From contig JADJRT010000014.1 in NCBI GenBank assembly GCA_016712035.1, forward strand, positions 1 to 64,000: DNA of 64,000 bases, read 5' to 3'. The notes under the pieces are model-generated. The model was not told the origin of the DNA. It did not search any database and was given only the letters and a program-made list of their open reading frames with translations. The stretch is from Flammeovirgaceae bacterium. Lineage in GTDB: Bacteria > Bacteroidota > Bacteroidia > Cytophagales > Cyclobacteriaceae. A program made the position numbers and the translations under genes. Positions 26,709 through 36,642 of this stretch are shown one piece after another; the first letter of the stretch is position 1; each line of letters begins with the position of its first letter.

Positions 26709-26733
26709 TAGTCTGGAACTAGGTTCCAGACTA
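26709..26733. repeat. 11-bp inverted repeat (hairpin) upstream of the subtilase gene
   Basis: TAGTCTGGAAC and GTTCCAGACTA are perfect inverted arms around a 3-base centre, in the 262-base divergent region between the aldehyde dehydrogenase start (26614) and the subtilase start (26877). There is no T-run on either side as a terminator would need, so an operator or an RNA hairpin in the subtilase leader is more likely. Confidence 0.5.
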
Positions 26734-26876
26734 AAATGAGAACAAAAGGCCAAAAAAATGGACCTTTTTGAATTAGGACCAAACGATATTTAGGCTGTTG
26801 GAATCAATGAACTACCTGATTACTTGGTTTTTACATAAAAAATCATTTTATTCATTGACCCAAATCCCTAAATGCT

Positions 26877-28253
26877 ATGCAATCCATTACACGAATTCTG
26901 TTTGCGGTTCTCGCAATGGCCGTCATTTCATGTTCCGATAAAAGTCAGTCTGATGAAAAATCTAGCAACGATGAGTCTCCGTCTTCCGGCCTTCGCATCA
27001 TCCCTGGTCAATATGTAGTAACGATGAAGGAGACACCAATGGTGTCGGTCGATGCAAAGGATAAGCAAGGTGCTTTGGGCGATTCCCTTCGGGCGAAGAA
27101 ATTAAATAAAGTAGAAAAGTATATAAAAGATAAAAATCTTAAAGTAAAACCGTCTTCTGTAATAGTGGGATTAGCTGTGGGTTTTGTCGCCTTCATGGAT
27201 TCTGCGCAAGCTGCCGAACTTAGAATGGATACTCAAAATATTGAGTTTGTTGATGATGATTTTGAAATTAGAAATGTTGATCCGGCCTCGCAAGGCCAGC
27301 CCATCCAGCAAGGCCAGCCTATCCAACAAGGGCAACCTATTCAGCAAAATCTGTATCCAAATACAATTGGAAGCCAAGACTTACAGTCCTATTCACTATA
27401 CGAGGCGGGTGGGTACATGGATGGTTCTACAAAGTCAACCAGAGTATGGATTGTGGATACCGGGATTCAGGATGGTCAACCGGACTTAAATATTAAGAAG
27501 ACAGATGAATTTGGAAATAAATTAGCGAAAAATTTTACTGACAATAGTTATAATACCAATGATGACAACGGACATGGTACCGGGGTGGCCGGTATCGTTG
27601 GGGCAAGACCATTCTCTTTTAAAGATGACCAGGTTCCGCCTAATCAATTGACTGTTAGAGTGGGTGTATCGGCCGGGGCGCCTCTCATACCCATAAAGGT
27701 ATTGGATAGCCATGGAAAGGGCGAATGGGGTAATTTAAAAACTGCTTTAGACTGGATTTATACTCGCAGGGTAACAGGAGATGTAGTAAACCTTAGTATT
27801 GGAGCCTATTGTGTAGTTAATTGTAGGCCCGGTTCTCCGATTAGGAAAATAATTAATGATTTAGCAACACAAGGTGTTTACGTAGTTATAGCAGCAGGTA
27901 ATGATGGGGGAGATGCAAGTAAATCATTTCCAGGATGTTTCAATGGTAATTCTTCCCCTTCAGCGTTTATTCGCACAGTTGCTTCCATTGATAAAGAAGG
28001 GAAATGTACTTTCTATTCCAACTATGGGGTACTTGGGTCTAACGACCCGATTGATTACGTTGCAGTAGGCACGGATGTATTTACGACCTATATAAATAAT
28101 CCTTATTCCACATTACCGCAATATATTTTAATGACAGGCACCTCGATGTCGACTGCAGTAATTTCCGGGGTCATACATGCAACCGGAGGGTTAGTTAAAA
28201 CACAACTTTCGGATTGCGGAACTCCCTCGTACTATAAGGGAAAGACAAGATAA
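26877..28253 (+). CDS. S8 family serine peptidase, lipoprotein
   Basis: A 458-residue subtilase with a lipoprotein signal (FAVLAMAVISCSDK; lipobox VISC). After it comes an I9-like propeptide (GQYVVTMKETP ... SSVIVGLAVGFVAFMDSAQA). The catalytic triad is complete: Asp in RVWIVDTGIQD, His in NGHGTGVAGIVG, Ser in LMTGTSMSTAVISG, with the oxyanion Asn in VIAAGNDGG. Between propeptide and catalytic domain is a three-fold hexapeptide repeat (Q-P-I-Q-Q-G). It ends shortly after the catalytic Ser helix. Likely anchored in the envelope and self-processed. It converges with the TIR-TPR gene 12 bases away. Confidence 0.9.
   Translation: MQSITRILFAVLAMAVISCSDKSQSDEKSSNDESPSSGLRIIPGQYVVTMKETPMVSVDAKDKQGALGDSLRAKKLNKVEKYIKDKNLKVKPSSVIVGLAVGFVAFMDSAQAAELRMDTQNIEFVDDDFEIRNVDPASQGQPIQQGQPIQQGQPIQQNLYPNTIGSQDLQSYSLYEAGGYMDGSTKSTRVWIVDTGIQDGQPDLNIKKTDEFGNKLAKNFTDNSYNTNDDNGHGTGVAGIVGARPFSFKDDQVPPNQLTVRVGVSAGAPLIPIKVLDSHGKGEWGNLKTALDWIYTRRVTGDVVNLSIGAYCVVNCRPGSPIRKIINDLATQGVYVVIAAGNDGGDASKSFPGCFNGNSSPSAFIRTVASIDKEGKCTFYSNYGVLGSNDPIDYVAVGTDVFTTYINNPYSTLPQYILMTGTSMSTAVISGVIHATGGLVKTQLSDCGTPSYYKGKTR
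27294..27345 (+). repeat. three 18-bp tandem repeats coding Q-G-Q-P-I-Q
   Basis: Within the subtilase gene the hexapeptide GQPIQQ is encoded three times in a row by 18-bp units that differ at some third positions. It forms a Gln-rich linker between the propeptide and the mature enzyme. Confidence 0.85.
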
Positions 28254-28265
28254 AAAGAACTGGTC

Positions 28266-30855
28266 TTAATATTCTTCCGCTTTCTGGCGCATAGAATCTG
28301 ATTTTGAACGGACGAATTCTACCTTCTCAAGAAAGTCGGGGTCAGTTTTGTACTTAACAAAATACGGACCGTACACTATGTGAGCATAGTCAACCCAGTT
28401 TAGGTCGATCGCTTTTTGAAGCCAAAAAAGAGATTGATCTCTATTGCCGCGAATCGCATGGATAGCGGCAATGTAAAAACTGCGTTCATAACTTTGTGTG
28501 CCCTTTGCAATTTGGTCTAGATTGACATTCATCGCATGTGAAAGGTAAACGTCAGCATCCACTTTTTTCCCCTCCTCAATAAGAATCTGCCCAAGGCCAA
28601 TAGGACTTACTGTATTAGGATCATCTTTATAGGCTTCGTTTATATTTATAGAACGCAGAAAGTATTTTTTTGCATTTAACACATCACCAACATAATGTGA
28701 AATTAGTCCAGCCACTTCAAGGGTTCTGGGTTCTTCGCCAATTGCTAACACCCGGGGTATAAGATTAATTGCTTCTTGCTTGCGTCCTTGTGCCACATAT
28801 GTATAGGCTAATAGTTCATAAGTATCGTATGAGTATGCTGTTGAATTAAGTTCCAATGACGATAGAAACCAGGACTCAGCACTTGGAAGATCACCAAGTA
28901 ACCGGTAAATCCATCCAATAATTTGATAAGGAATCCATAGCTTCGGATTCATGCCTACAGCTTTTTCTCCCACTTCAATGCCAGGGAAGGTCGCCTCGTA
29001 ATAGATAGTTGGTCCCTAGGTTTCCAACAGCCCTTTCGTTGCTGGGATTTAATTCGACAGCTTTTTGAAGCAATGGAAATGCCTTATCATAGTGTGTCTT
29101 ATAGCTATGGGCGTTAGCAAGCGCTTTGTAGGCATCAGAAAGATTAGAGTCCAGCTTGATGGCTCGTCTACCGGCTTCAAGACTTGAATCAAGCCAGGAA
29201 ATGTTTCTATTGAAACGCATGTTCATTTGACTGTAGGCATCACCTAGACCAGCCCATGCACGGGCATATTCAGGATCCGATGCAATTGCCATTTTGAATT
29301 GTTGGATGGCCGAATCATTTGCGGTAGGTCGGTACTGATAATATAGACTTCTTCCACGCAGATAGTAATCGTATGCAGTTGGATTATTGGTGGCCTTTAA
29401 CTGCAATCTTGCTTTCTCCAGATCATTAAGTTGAATCTTTAATTGATCAGCAATTTTTTGTGCAATCTCGGTTTGAATTGCCATGATATTTTCAGTTGTC
29501 CGCTGAAACGTATCGCCCCAGAGGTAGGTGTTTGTTTCGTCAATTAATTGCGCCCGAACAGCAATCTGGTTGCCATGTAGTTCCACACTCCCAGTTAATA
29601 GTATCTTCACTTCCAGGCTTTTTGCGATATCGCTAAGCGGTAGCATATTGCCTTGATACTTCTGGCTGCTTCCCCAATTGGTAACTTTTAATTTACTGAT
29701 GATGGTAAGTCTGTTGATTATGTCATCCGTAATTCCATCTCCAATATATTTATCATTAACATCGCCACTTCGGTTTTCGAAAGGTAAAACCGCAATTGAA
29801 ATTACTTGATTTCCGTTTTTGTCAATTTGTTGAATCCCCGGTGGTTTTATATAAATAAAATAGAAGTATTGTAAGATCAGCGTCAATAGCAAGATGGATA
29901 CCAGAGGTCCATTGGTCATTGGTTTCTTTTTGTACGAGGGAAAAGGATTACTCGCAGCTTCGGGAGAGTTGGTACGAATAATCCCATGTGGACTAACTTC
30001 ATAAAACCAGGCAAACAGAATGGCCACAGGAAATCCAATTAATACAATCAAGGTTATCAGATCCACAAATCGCTCCTCTAATTTCAGGATCGGAGTAAGA
30101 AAGATTAAAAATTGATGGAGAAGCAGACCAACTACAGCATAGGTAAAAGCCGCCCGTAAAACATTTCTGCGCAGTATTTCATGCCAAAGATTTTTCGGCT
30201 GATGCAAAGAATTAATGGAGGAGGTCTCGTATGTTTTAGTCTCAGGAGTAGTCTCTTTTCGTACAACAAGGCTATCGATTATTTGCTCGATGGCGTTGGC
30301 TGTTTTATTTAACTGATCACGGTAGAAGGTTCTGTTTAAATTATCTGACCTGCTATCTTGGGCAGTAAGTGGGCGATTTACCCCTTGAGATTTGAAGATG
30401 AAGTCAATGGGGCGAAGAGGCCCGCCACTTTCTTTTTCGAAAAGTATTCTGTCTTTGTTATCCAGATCATGAATCTGAATAGGAAGAATCCTACTTGCTA
30501 CATTTTTGTTAGACAGCCGCACATCTAAACCAACCAGATCGGATTTGGCTAACCTAGAGAAAACAAGAAACTCATTGGTCCAGGCAAAGCTCTTCGGATC
30601 GCAATAGGTATGCGAAACGATAGGTAAAAAAATGACTGCTTTCAGTTTCCCTTCTAGACTTTTGTCAACATTGTGAGTTTCAAGCAGGCCATCATGAGGA
30701 TTGGAATCAAAATAAATTGAAATCGGCTCTTTGATAGTAGCGGCAAGTTCCTCCCGCAAATTATTCACAAACTCAGTTACCCAGCCACTCTTATTATCAT
30801 TGTGCCGATAACTGATAAAAATGTCGTATTCAAAGTTAGGTAGGATGGATGGCAT
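28266..30855 (-). CDS. TIR-3TM-TolB-like-TPR protein (one frame break)
   Basis: About 863 residues. Residues ~9-160 are a TIR domain: FEYDIFISYRHNDN, IYFDSNPHDGLLETHNVDKS, and SHTYCDPKSFAWTNEF, where the W-x-x-E position matches the NADase glutamate of TIR enzymes. Three membrane helices follow (about 232-340), including the FYEVSPHGIIRT motif common in TolB-like/TPR proteins. Then a TolB/FlgO-like domain (ISIAVLPFENRSGDVNDKYI ... ILLTGSVELHGNQIAVRAQL) and TPR repeats to the end. In related proteins the N-terminal place is often taken by a class III cyclase. One extra base in the G-run at 28984-28986 splits the TPR part. It is third in a minus-strand run after a PycTM-like and an NTF2-like gene. 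Role inferred: membrane-bound sensor that degrades or converts NAD. Confidence 0.83.
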
Positions 30856-31010
30856 GAACTCTTAGTTACCAGATACGATTTCTCATTAAGTAATTAATGG
30901 TCAATAGAAAAGGTAAACCTTTGGGAAAATTGTCAAGGCCAAAGATTATACTATTAAATATAATTAAAATTCAAATAGGGAATGAGATTGAGTTCTATTT
31001 TTAAATTGCT

Positions 31011-31490
31011 TTAGGGAAGCAATGTATAATGACCGTGTATACACAACCATTGGTCGTTTTCTTTTACAAAAATGCGGGTTGATTTTCCTTTGCTGGTAAA
31101 TGGTTTCCCGTGAGTAAGGCCCGCATCTGACCAATAATAAACCACCCAAGCCACGTTGTCTTGAATGGTAATTTTAGGTTCGATCATTTCTGTATGTACA
31201 CCGCTTGAATGTTCCATCCAACTTTTGATAGCGTTTACCTCAGCAGATTTTCCTTCCAGCAGAACAGAATCAGTTTCGCCAAATTGTGTAAAATTGGGAT
31301 GAACATGGTTTGCATATCGTGTCAAATCCTGTTTTTCAATGGCATCCCACATGTCTATCATCGTGGATTTAATAGCTGCTTCCTCGTTGATTATTGTGGA
31401 TGGACCCGCTTTCTCTTTGTTTGATTCGCAGGCAGTAAGAATTATTGTCAGTGAGAGTATAGACAGAATGATTTTGATATCTGGTTTCAT
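31011..31490 (-). CDS. NTF2-like (SnoaL/DUF4440) lipoprotein
   Basis: A 159-residue lipoprotein: signal LSLTIILTACESNKE with lipobox LTAC. The mature domain (NEEAAIKSTMIDMWDAIEKQ ... FTQFGETDSVLLEGKSAEVN) fits the NTF2-like fold used by DUF4440/SnoaL proteins, ending with DQWLCIHGHYTLL. Such domains bind small ligands or act as isomerases; nothing more specific can be read. It begins 1 base after the stop of the PycTM-like gene, so the two are certainly co-transcribed, and the TIR protein gene starts 155 bases further on. Confidence 0.8.
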   Translation of the reverse strand: MKPDIKIILSILSLTIILTACESNKEKAGPSTIINEEAAIKSTMIDMWDAIEKQDLTRYANHVHPNFTQFGETDSVLLEGKSAEVNAIKSWMEHSSGVHTEMIEPKITIQDNVAWVVYYWSDAGLTHGKPFTSKGKSTRIFVKENDQWLCIHGHYTLLP

Positions 31491-31491
31491 G

Positions 31492-32055
31492 TTACCCTAA
31501 TCCGAGAAATAAAAGAAATACCAGTACACTGAAAATGAAACCAAACATAAACACCTGGTAAGCATATACCAGTAGGTTGTACTTTCGCTTAAGTATTATA
31601 CCCTGATTGTATAAATCGATGGTCATGTGTTCGTAGAGATCATTTTCGGAATCAAGAAGATTTTTCACTTTCTCGAGATAGGCCTGTTGAGAGTTTTGGG
31701 CAATCACCCCAAAAAAAAGTAAACTAGACTTTTGCATTTCTCCGTCTTCGCTTTTTGCTTTTATCAATTTAGGTCTTGCAGCTTGTATAGCGAATATAAC
31801 TGACACGAGGCATGATAGAATAATCAGTACGATCGGAATTATTACCTGAAATTCGTACGTATCTATTTTACCCGCAACCGCCCCATACCCGGTAATCGCT
31901 ATGATGGAAGAAATAATCATCGTGTTAATGCTGATGATGATGTTGGCTTTGTTATCAGCCATTTGAATAAGGTTGCTTTGGTTTTGATAGGTGGCCCTGA
32001 AAAGAGTTTCGCGACCCCGGCCTGGCTTTTTCTTTTTACGTGGCTTTTCTTCCAT
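31492..32055 (-). CDS. PycTM-like Pycsar effector family membrane protein
   Basis: A 187-residue protein matching the Pycsar effector (DUF5706/PycTM) layout: a basic start, then ETLFRATYQNQSNLIQMADN followed by KANIIISINTMIISSIIAIT (first helix), a second hydrophobic hairpin IIPIVLIILSCLVSVIFAI, a soluble charged region, and a last helix near residues 160-184. The N-L-x-Q-x-A-D-N-K-A-N-I motif is the family's signature. In Pycsar systems such proteins open the membrane when a nearby cyclase makes cCMP or cUMP. No pycC-type cyclase is adjacent; the nearest nucleotide-cyclase-like genes are 6 and 12 kb away. It could be a free-standing family member with a housekeeping role. Confidence 0.78.
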   Translation of the reverse strand: MEEKPRKKKKPGRGRETLFRATYQNQSNLIQMADNKANIIISINTMIISSIIAITGYGAVAGKIDTYEFQVIIPIVLIILSCLVSVIFAIQAARPKLIKAKSEDGEMQKSSLLFFGVIAQNSQQAYLEKVKNLLDSENDLYEHMTIDLYNQGIILKRKYNLLVYAYQVFMFGFIFSVLVFLLFLGLG

Positions 32056-32102
32056 TCACCTAAAGTAGTTATTTTTCGTTATCAGACAGGATGATTAACC
32101 TT

Positions 32103-32137
32103 AGAAAAAAAAGGCAGCCTCCAATGAAAGCTGCCTT
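32103..32137 (-). terminator. rho-independent terminator after the amidohydrolase pair
   Basis: On the minus strand AAGGCAGC and GCTGCCTT form an 8-bp stem with an 11-base loop, followed by eight T residues. It lies 24 bases after the stop of the amidohydrolase gene at 32161 and separates it from the PycTM-like gene. Confidence 0.88.
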
Positions 32138-32160
32138 ACGTTATTTTCGTTTCAAATCTC

Positions 32161-33456
32161 TTACTTCATCTGTCCATATTTTTTGGAATAGCGCTCATAT
32201 AGTTCCTGCTGGTTACCGGGTAGGGTAACTAACTTCCCTGAGATAAAAGCATGCGACAGGACGTTGGTTCTGTAATCCAGTGCATCTCCTACAGAAACAA
32301 AGAGCGTAGCATCTTTTCCAACTTCCAAGGTACCCACCCGATTGTCAATGCCAAGGGCCTTAGCCGTATTTGACGTGATGGTTTTTAACGCATCTTCTTT
32401 ACTCATACCATAAGCCGCTGCAGTACCTGCGTAAAAGGGTAGGTTGCGCGCTCCATGTAAAGCCCCATCATTAGAAAGGGAAACCATAACACCAGCCTGT
32501 GTAAGCAAGTGGGGTAACTTATAAGGCAGATCCACATCATCGTCTGTACGAGCCGGAAGATTTTGAGTGGCCGGCAGAATTACGGGAATCTTGTTTTCTT
32601 TCAGAAAGTCAGCAACCCACAAAGAGCCAAGACCCTCAACAAGGGTTATTCGTTTTATTCCATTTCGTTGTGCAAAACGAACCGACTCCACAATTTCTTT
32701 AGGATTGTTGGCATGAACAAAAAGTGTTTGCTTGCCAGAGAATAAACCTTGCATAGCATCGAATTTAAGATTTGCATCTTTGGTTGACTGTGCTCCATAA
32801 GAGGTTGCTTCAGCAAAAAATTGCTGCAACTCCATTACTTGTTTGTCGTAGTCTTTGTTTGGCGATACTGAGAAAGAAAACGTAGAGAAATCAAATTGTC
32901 GTCTGTTGATGGGAGGCCAGGTTAAATGCACGCCAATATCTGCGCTATGGACGGCATCTTCCCAATTCCAACCTTCCATTTCCATTACAGAAGATGTACC
33001 CGAAATAGTGCCACCTGTTGGGGCAGTCTCTGCCAGTAATACACCCTTAAATCTAAATGATGGTGCAAATTCAGAATCTGTATTGTAGGAAATCAATGAC
33101 CGGACATTGGGATTCATTTCACCGCGCTCGTTATAATCATTCATGGCACGAACGGCCTGAACTTCTTGTAATCCAACCTGCGAATTGGGAAGGATAAATC
33201 CTGGGTACACATGCTTACCAGTAATATTAATTACTTCGTGGCCCGACAAATCAACTTTAGATGTGGCGGCATCTGCAACAATCGTAAGCTTACCTTTATC
33301 AAAAGCAATGAGCGAATTTTGAATAACCTGTCCGTTACCCAGATGGGCAACGCCACCGGTTAATGCAATAGGTTTTGATTGCGGTTTGGCCGGAACTGGT
33401 GTTTGTGCCTGGACAACTTGAGCCAGAACAACAAAAAATATAATTAGCTTCTTCAT
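32161..33456 (-). CDS. exported amidohydrolase-like protein with degenerate metal site
   Basis: About 431 residues from ATG 33456 (MKKLIIFFVVLAQVVQAQ, signal peptide). The fold is that of imidazolonepropionase-like amidohydrolases (GKHVYPGFILPNSQVGLQEV; VSLSNDGALHGARNLPFYAG; TSNTAKALGIDNRVGTLEVG), but the metal-binding HxH after the P-G-x-I motif is replaced by PNSQV, so it probably lacks the usual metal site. In Bacteroidota such genes come as pairs; here it starts 14 bases after the reconstructed stop of the larger partner gene (33470-36507), so the two products may form one complex. Substrate unknown. A terminator follows. Confidence 0.85.
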   Translation of the reverse strand: MKKLIIFFVVLAQVVQAQTPVPAKPQSKPIALTGGVAHLGNGQVIQNSLIAFDKGKLTIVADAATSKVDLSGHEVINITGKHVYPGFILPNSQVGLQEVQAVRAMNDYNERGEMNPNVRSLISYNTDSEFAPSFRFKGVLLAETAPTGGTISGTSSVMEMEGWNWEDAVHSADIGVHLTWPPINRRQFDFSTFSFSVSPNKDYDKQVMELQQFFAEATSYGAQSTKDANLKFDAMQGLFSGKQTLFVHANNPKEIVESVRFAQRNGIKRITLVEGLGSLWVADFLKENKIPVILPATQNLPARTDDDVDLPYKLPHLLTQAGVMVSLSNDGALHGARNLPFYAGTAAAYGMSKEDALKTITSNTAKALGIDNRVGTLEVGKDATLFVSVGDALDYRTNVLSHAFISGKLVTLPGNQQELYERYSKKYGQMK

Positions 33457-33469
33457 AATAATCTCCAAG

Positions 33470-36400
33470 TTAATAATTAATCTTCCGTTTTTCAAAACCT
33501 AATACATCATCGCAATGAAAGTCAAGTTGACTACGACCTTCACCGCGTTGTGTGGGCATCCCTGATTTCTTGGCATTCTTCATTTTTCTGGATCAACCGT
33601 GCACGATCATCAGCAAGTACTTTATTGTTCTGAGCATCTTTTTCAAGATCAAAATATACTTTACCATCGATAATTGTTTTTTCAGGTTTTGCATATACTG
33701 AAAGGGGATGGTCTGTCCACACTACAATGTCAGCTGATTTTCCCACCTTAATACTTCCCATCTGATTATCGAGGTGTAGCATTTTTGCCGGGTTAAGGGT
33801 TACCATCTTGAGTGCATCTTCTTCGGACATGCCGGCATACATCACCGACTTGGCGGCTTCCTGATTTAGCCTTCTTCCCATTTCAGCATCATCAGAATTA
33901 ATCGCGGTAAGCACACCTGCACGTTGCATGATAGCTGCATTATAAGGAATAGCATAGCGAACTTCCCACTTGTAATTCCACCAATCTGAGAAAGTGGAAG
34001 CAGCTACTCCGTGCTTTCGCCATTTTATCTGCCACTTTATAGCCTTCCAAAATATGGGTGAAGGTATTGATGCGGAAGTTAAAGCGATCAGCTACGTTCA
34101 TCAGCATATTGATTTCTGACTGAACATACGAGTGGCATGTAATAAATCGTTTCTTGTTTAAGATCTCCAGCATGGTTTCCTCAACCAAATCTTTGCGCGG
34201 TTTGGTTAGTCCGGTTTTGTCCTTAGCGCTATTGTAGGTATTCCATTTTTTCTCGTAATCGCGTGCGTTGGTGAAGGCATCTACATAAACCTGTTCCACA
34301 CCCATGCGGGTTTGAGGATAACGAATTGAACTTGGATTGCTGGTACGTTTTACATTTTCACCCAAAGCGAATTTGATAAATCCATCGGCACCTTGAATCT
34401 TATAATTCTCGGGCGACTCGCCCCAACGAAGTTTGATCAAAGCGGATTGACCACCTATAGGATTAGCTGAGCCATGTAATACCTGAACGGCTACAACGCC
34501 ACCCGCCAACGCTCTATAAACATTAATTGATTCCGCATCGATATTATCACCAATGCGTACCATACCTGAGTTCGCAGCTACATCGTTGATGCTGCCTGCA
34601 CCAATATGTGAGTGTTCATCAATTATACCAGCTGTTACGTGTTTACCGGTACCATCAACCACTTTAGCCGATCCATCGCTCAGGTTTTTACCTACTTTAG
34701 AAATCTTCCCATCTTTAAGTAGCACATCAGTGTTTTGTAAAATGCCATCAGACTCATTGGTCCATACGGTTGCATTTTTTATCAATAAAGTTTCTGCTGT
34801 TGGTAGGGCAGGATATCCATGTCCTGTAAAAGGATAGATCACTTTGCCTAACTCTTCTTTTTTAGCAGCCTCACCAGGTTTAGTTGCTGATTTGGTTTGT
34901 AAATCACCTGTGCGATTACCCGTCCAGTCAATCCATGTTCCGTCTACTAATTGACCTTTACCTTTCCAGCCGGTGCTTTCACTCCAGCCTGAAAGTCTTA
35001 TACTGCCTGGATTTTTTTTATCCGGCTTAAAGCTTAAAGTTATCAAGTCGTTTCCAAATGTTCCAGCAACATCAATTGAAGTTGTGTCGTTCACTTTAAT
35101 TTTTGCTTTGTGACTTCCCGCTTCGCCACTCACTTCCAGATTATAGGCTTGTGAATTTATAGTGAGGCTATAGTTACCACTGAAGTTTTTGGTATCCAAA
35201 GATTTAATGGAGTATGGCTCGCCTTGTACCCAGTTTTGATGAATAATTGTTTTTTCATCAAACAACTTACCAGATGTTATAATAAAGTTTGCGAGCATTC
35301 CTTTTTTCAAACTACCTACCTGATCATCTACTTTAAGTAGCTGAGCGGGTAGGGAGGTTAACGCTTTTAGGGCAGTAGTCTCCGATAAACCATTCTCTAT
35401 TGCCTTTCTCAGATTAGGCATAAAGTCTGATGTTTTTTTAAGACCATAAGAGGTGATGGCAAAAGCAATTCCACTCTTCTCTAAGGTTGCAAGATTTGCA
35501 GGTGCAAGTTCCCAATGTTTCATATCTGCTAATGATACATTCTCCGCATCAAATGGATCTTCCACATCGTAGGCATCAGGAAAATTAACGGGAACAATAA
35601 GAGAAGCTTTGGTTGCCTTGATATCATTAATACGCTTGTATTCATCGCCACCACCTTTGATGATATATTGAACACCAAATTCATCTCCAATCTTATCTGC
35701 CCGCAGTATGTTCATCCAACTAGTTGCGGCAAATACTTGTGGCATCCGCTGGTTTTGAATCCAGGCTTCAAGTGATTGATCGGAAAAGGGTCTTGGGGTT
35801 TGCCCACCAAACCAATCGGCATCTAAATAGGTTTGCCTTAACAAAGCAATGTAGCCCATCATGGAAGTAGGAAAGGTCTGTGTTGAACTTCCTTTCTCAA
35901 GTGAATAATTGGCCGATACTTTTTGTTTCAGCATCGCTGTGTTCTCGTTCTTCTCGTTTAATGTTACAAATGCTGCAGAACCGCGTGCGAGCCCATCAGG
36001 CTTTGACGTTAACACGGAGCCGAAACCCTGTTGACGTAATTCTTCGGCAGTTTTTGAATTAATGGTGAATTCGTCTGAGGCATTATAATGAGAGCGAATA
36101 GCCTGATTAGCATTGTAAGCCCCTTTGGTTTTCGATTCCATTTGCTCAGAACCACCAAAGCCACCACCCCGAACTCTCTCAACATCCGGTAAGCCATAGC
36201 TGGTGTACATATCGATCAGAGAAGGATATATATATTTTCCCTTCAGGTCGATCGTTGCGTAACCCTTCGGCACAGTAAGGTTTGCACCTGTTTGCTCAAC
36301 GCGATTACCTTTTACTAAAAGGGTGGCGTTTTGAATAGTTGTTTGGGCATCTACTACAAGTGTTGCATTGGTAAAGGCAAATAAACCCGCCCGGCTGTCT

Positions 36401-36507
36401 TTCACATCATTACGAGGAAAGGTTTCCTGAGCGATAGCGCTCCAGCCTGATAGAACAAAAGCAAGACCTAGTAGGATTCTGCTTTTCTTAAGAATTGAAA
36501 TAATCAT
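33470..36507 (-). CDS. exported tandem amidohydrolase protein (two frame breaks)
   Basis: About 1010 residues, two amidohydrolase units after a signal peptide (ILLGLAFVLSGWSAIAQ). Unit 1 has GKYIYPSLIDMYTSYG, with the HxH metal motif lost; a beta-rich spacer (YNLEVSGEAGSHKAKIKVND) follows; unit 2 has HVTAGIIDEHSHIGAG with HxH kept, plus ITCHSYVQSEI and AINSDDAEMGRR for other ligands. One extra base near 34014 breaks MAKHGVAASTFSDWWNYKWE, and an extra A in the run at 33583-33587 breaks the end, which should read IQKMKNAKKSG ... LDFHCDDVLGFEKRKINY with the stop at 33470-33472. Likely periplasmic peptide or amide hydrolase, working with the next gene's product. Confidence 0.85.
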
Positions 36508-36563
36508 AGTATAAAAGTATGGTTAACGAGAATCGGTAATAGTATGAAAAAAATGCCTTGAAG

Positions 36564-36580
36564 CATACATTTAATGTATG
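36564..36580. repeat. short inverted repeat before the tandem amidohydrolase gene
   Basis: CATACAT-TTA-ATGTATG, 7-bp arms with a 3-base centre, 57 bases upstream of the start at 36507. It is a possible operator; no T-run accompanies it. Confidence 0.25.
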
Positions 36581-36642
36581 TACGGTCAAAAGGTTATTTC
36601 TATGAATGTGTATAATTGATTAGACTGAATTAGTTACTTGAA

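Noticed and set aside
26709..26733. Terminator
   Set aside because: It lies between two divergent gene starts and has no T-run.
31492..32055. Complete Pycsar defence operon
   Set aside because: Only the effector-like gene is present; no PycC-type cyclase is adjacent.
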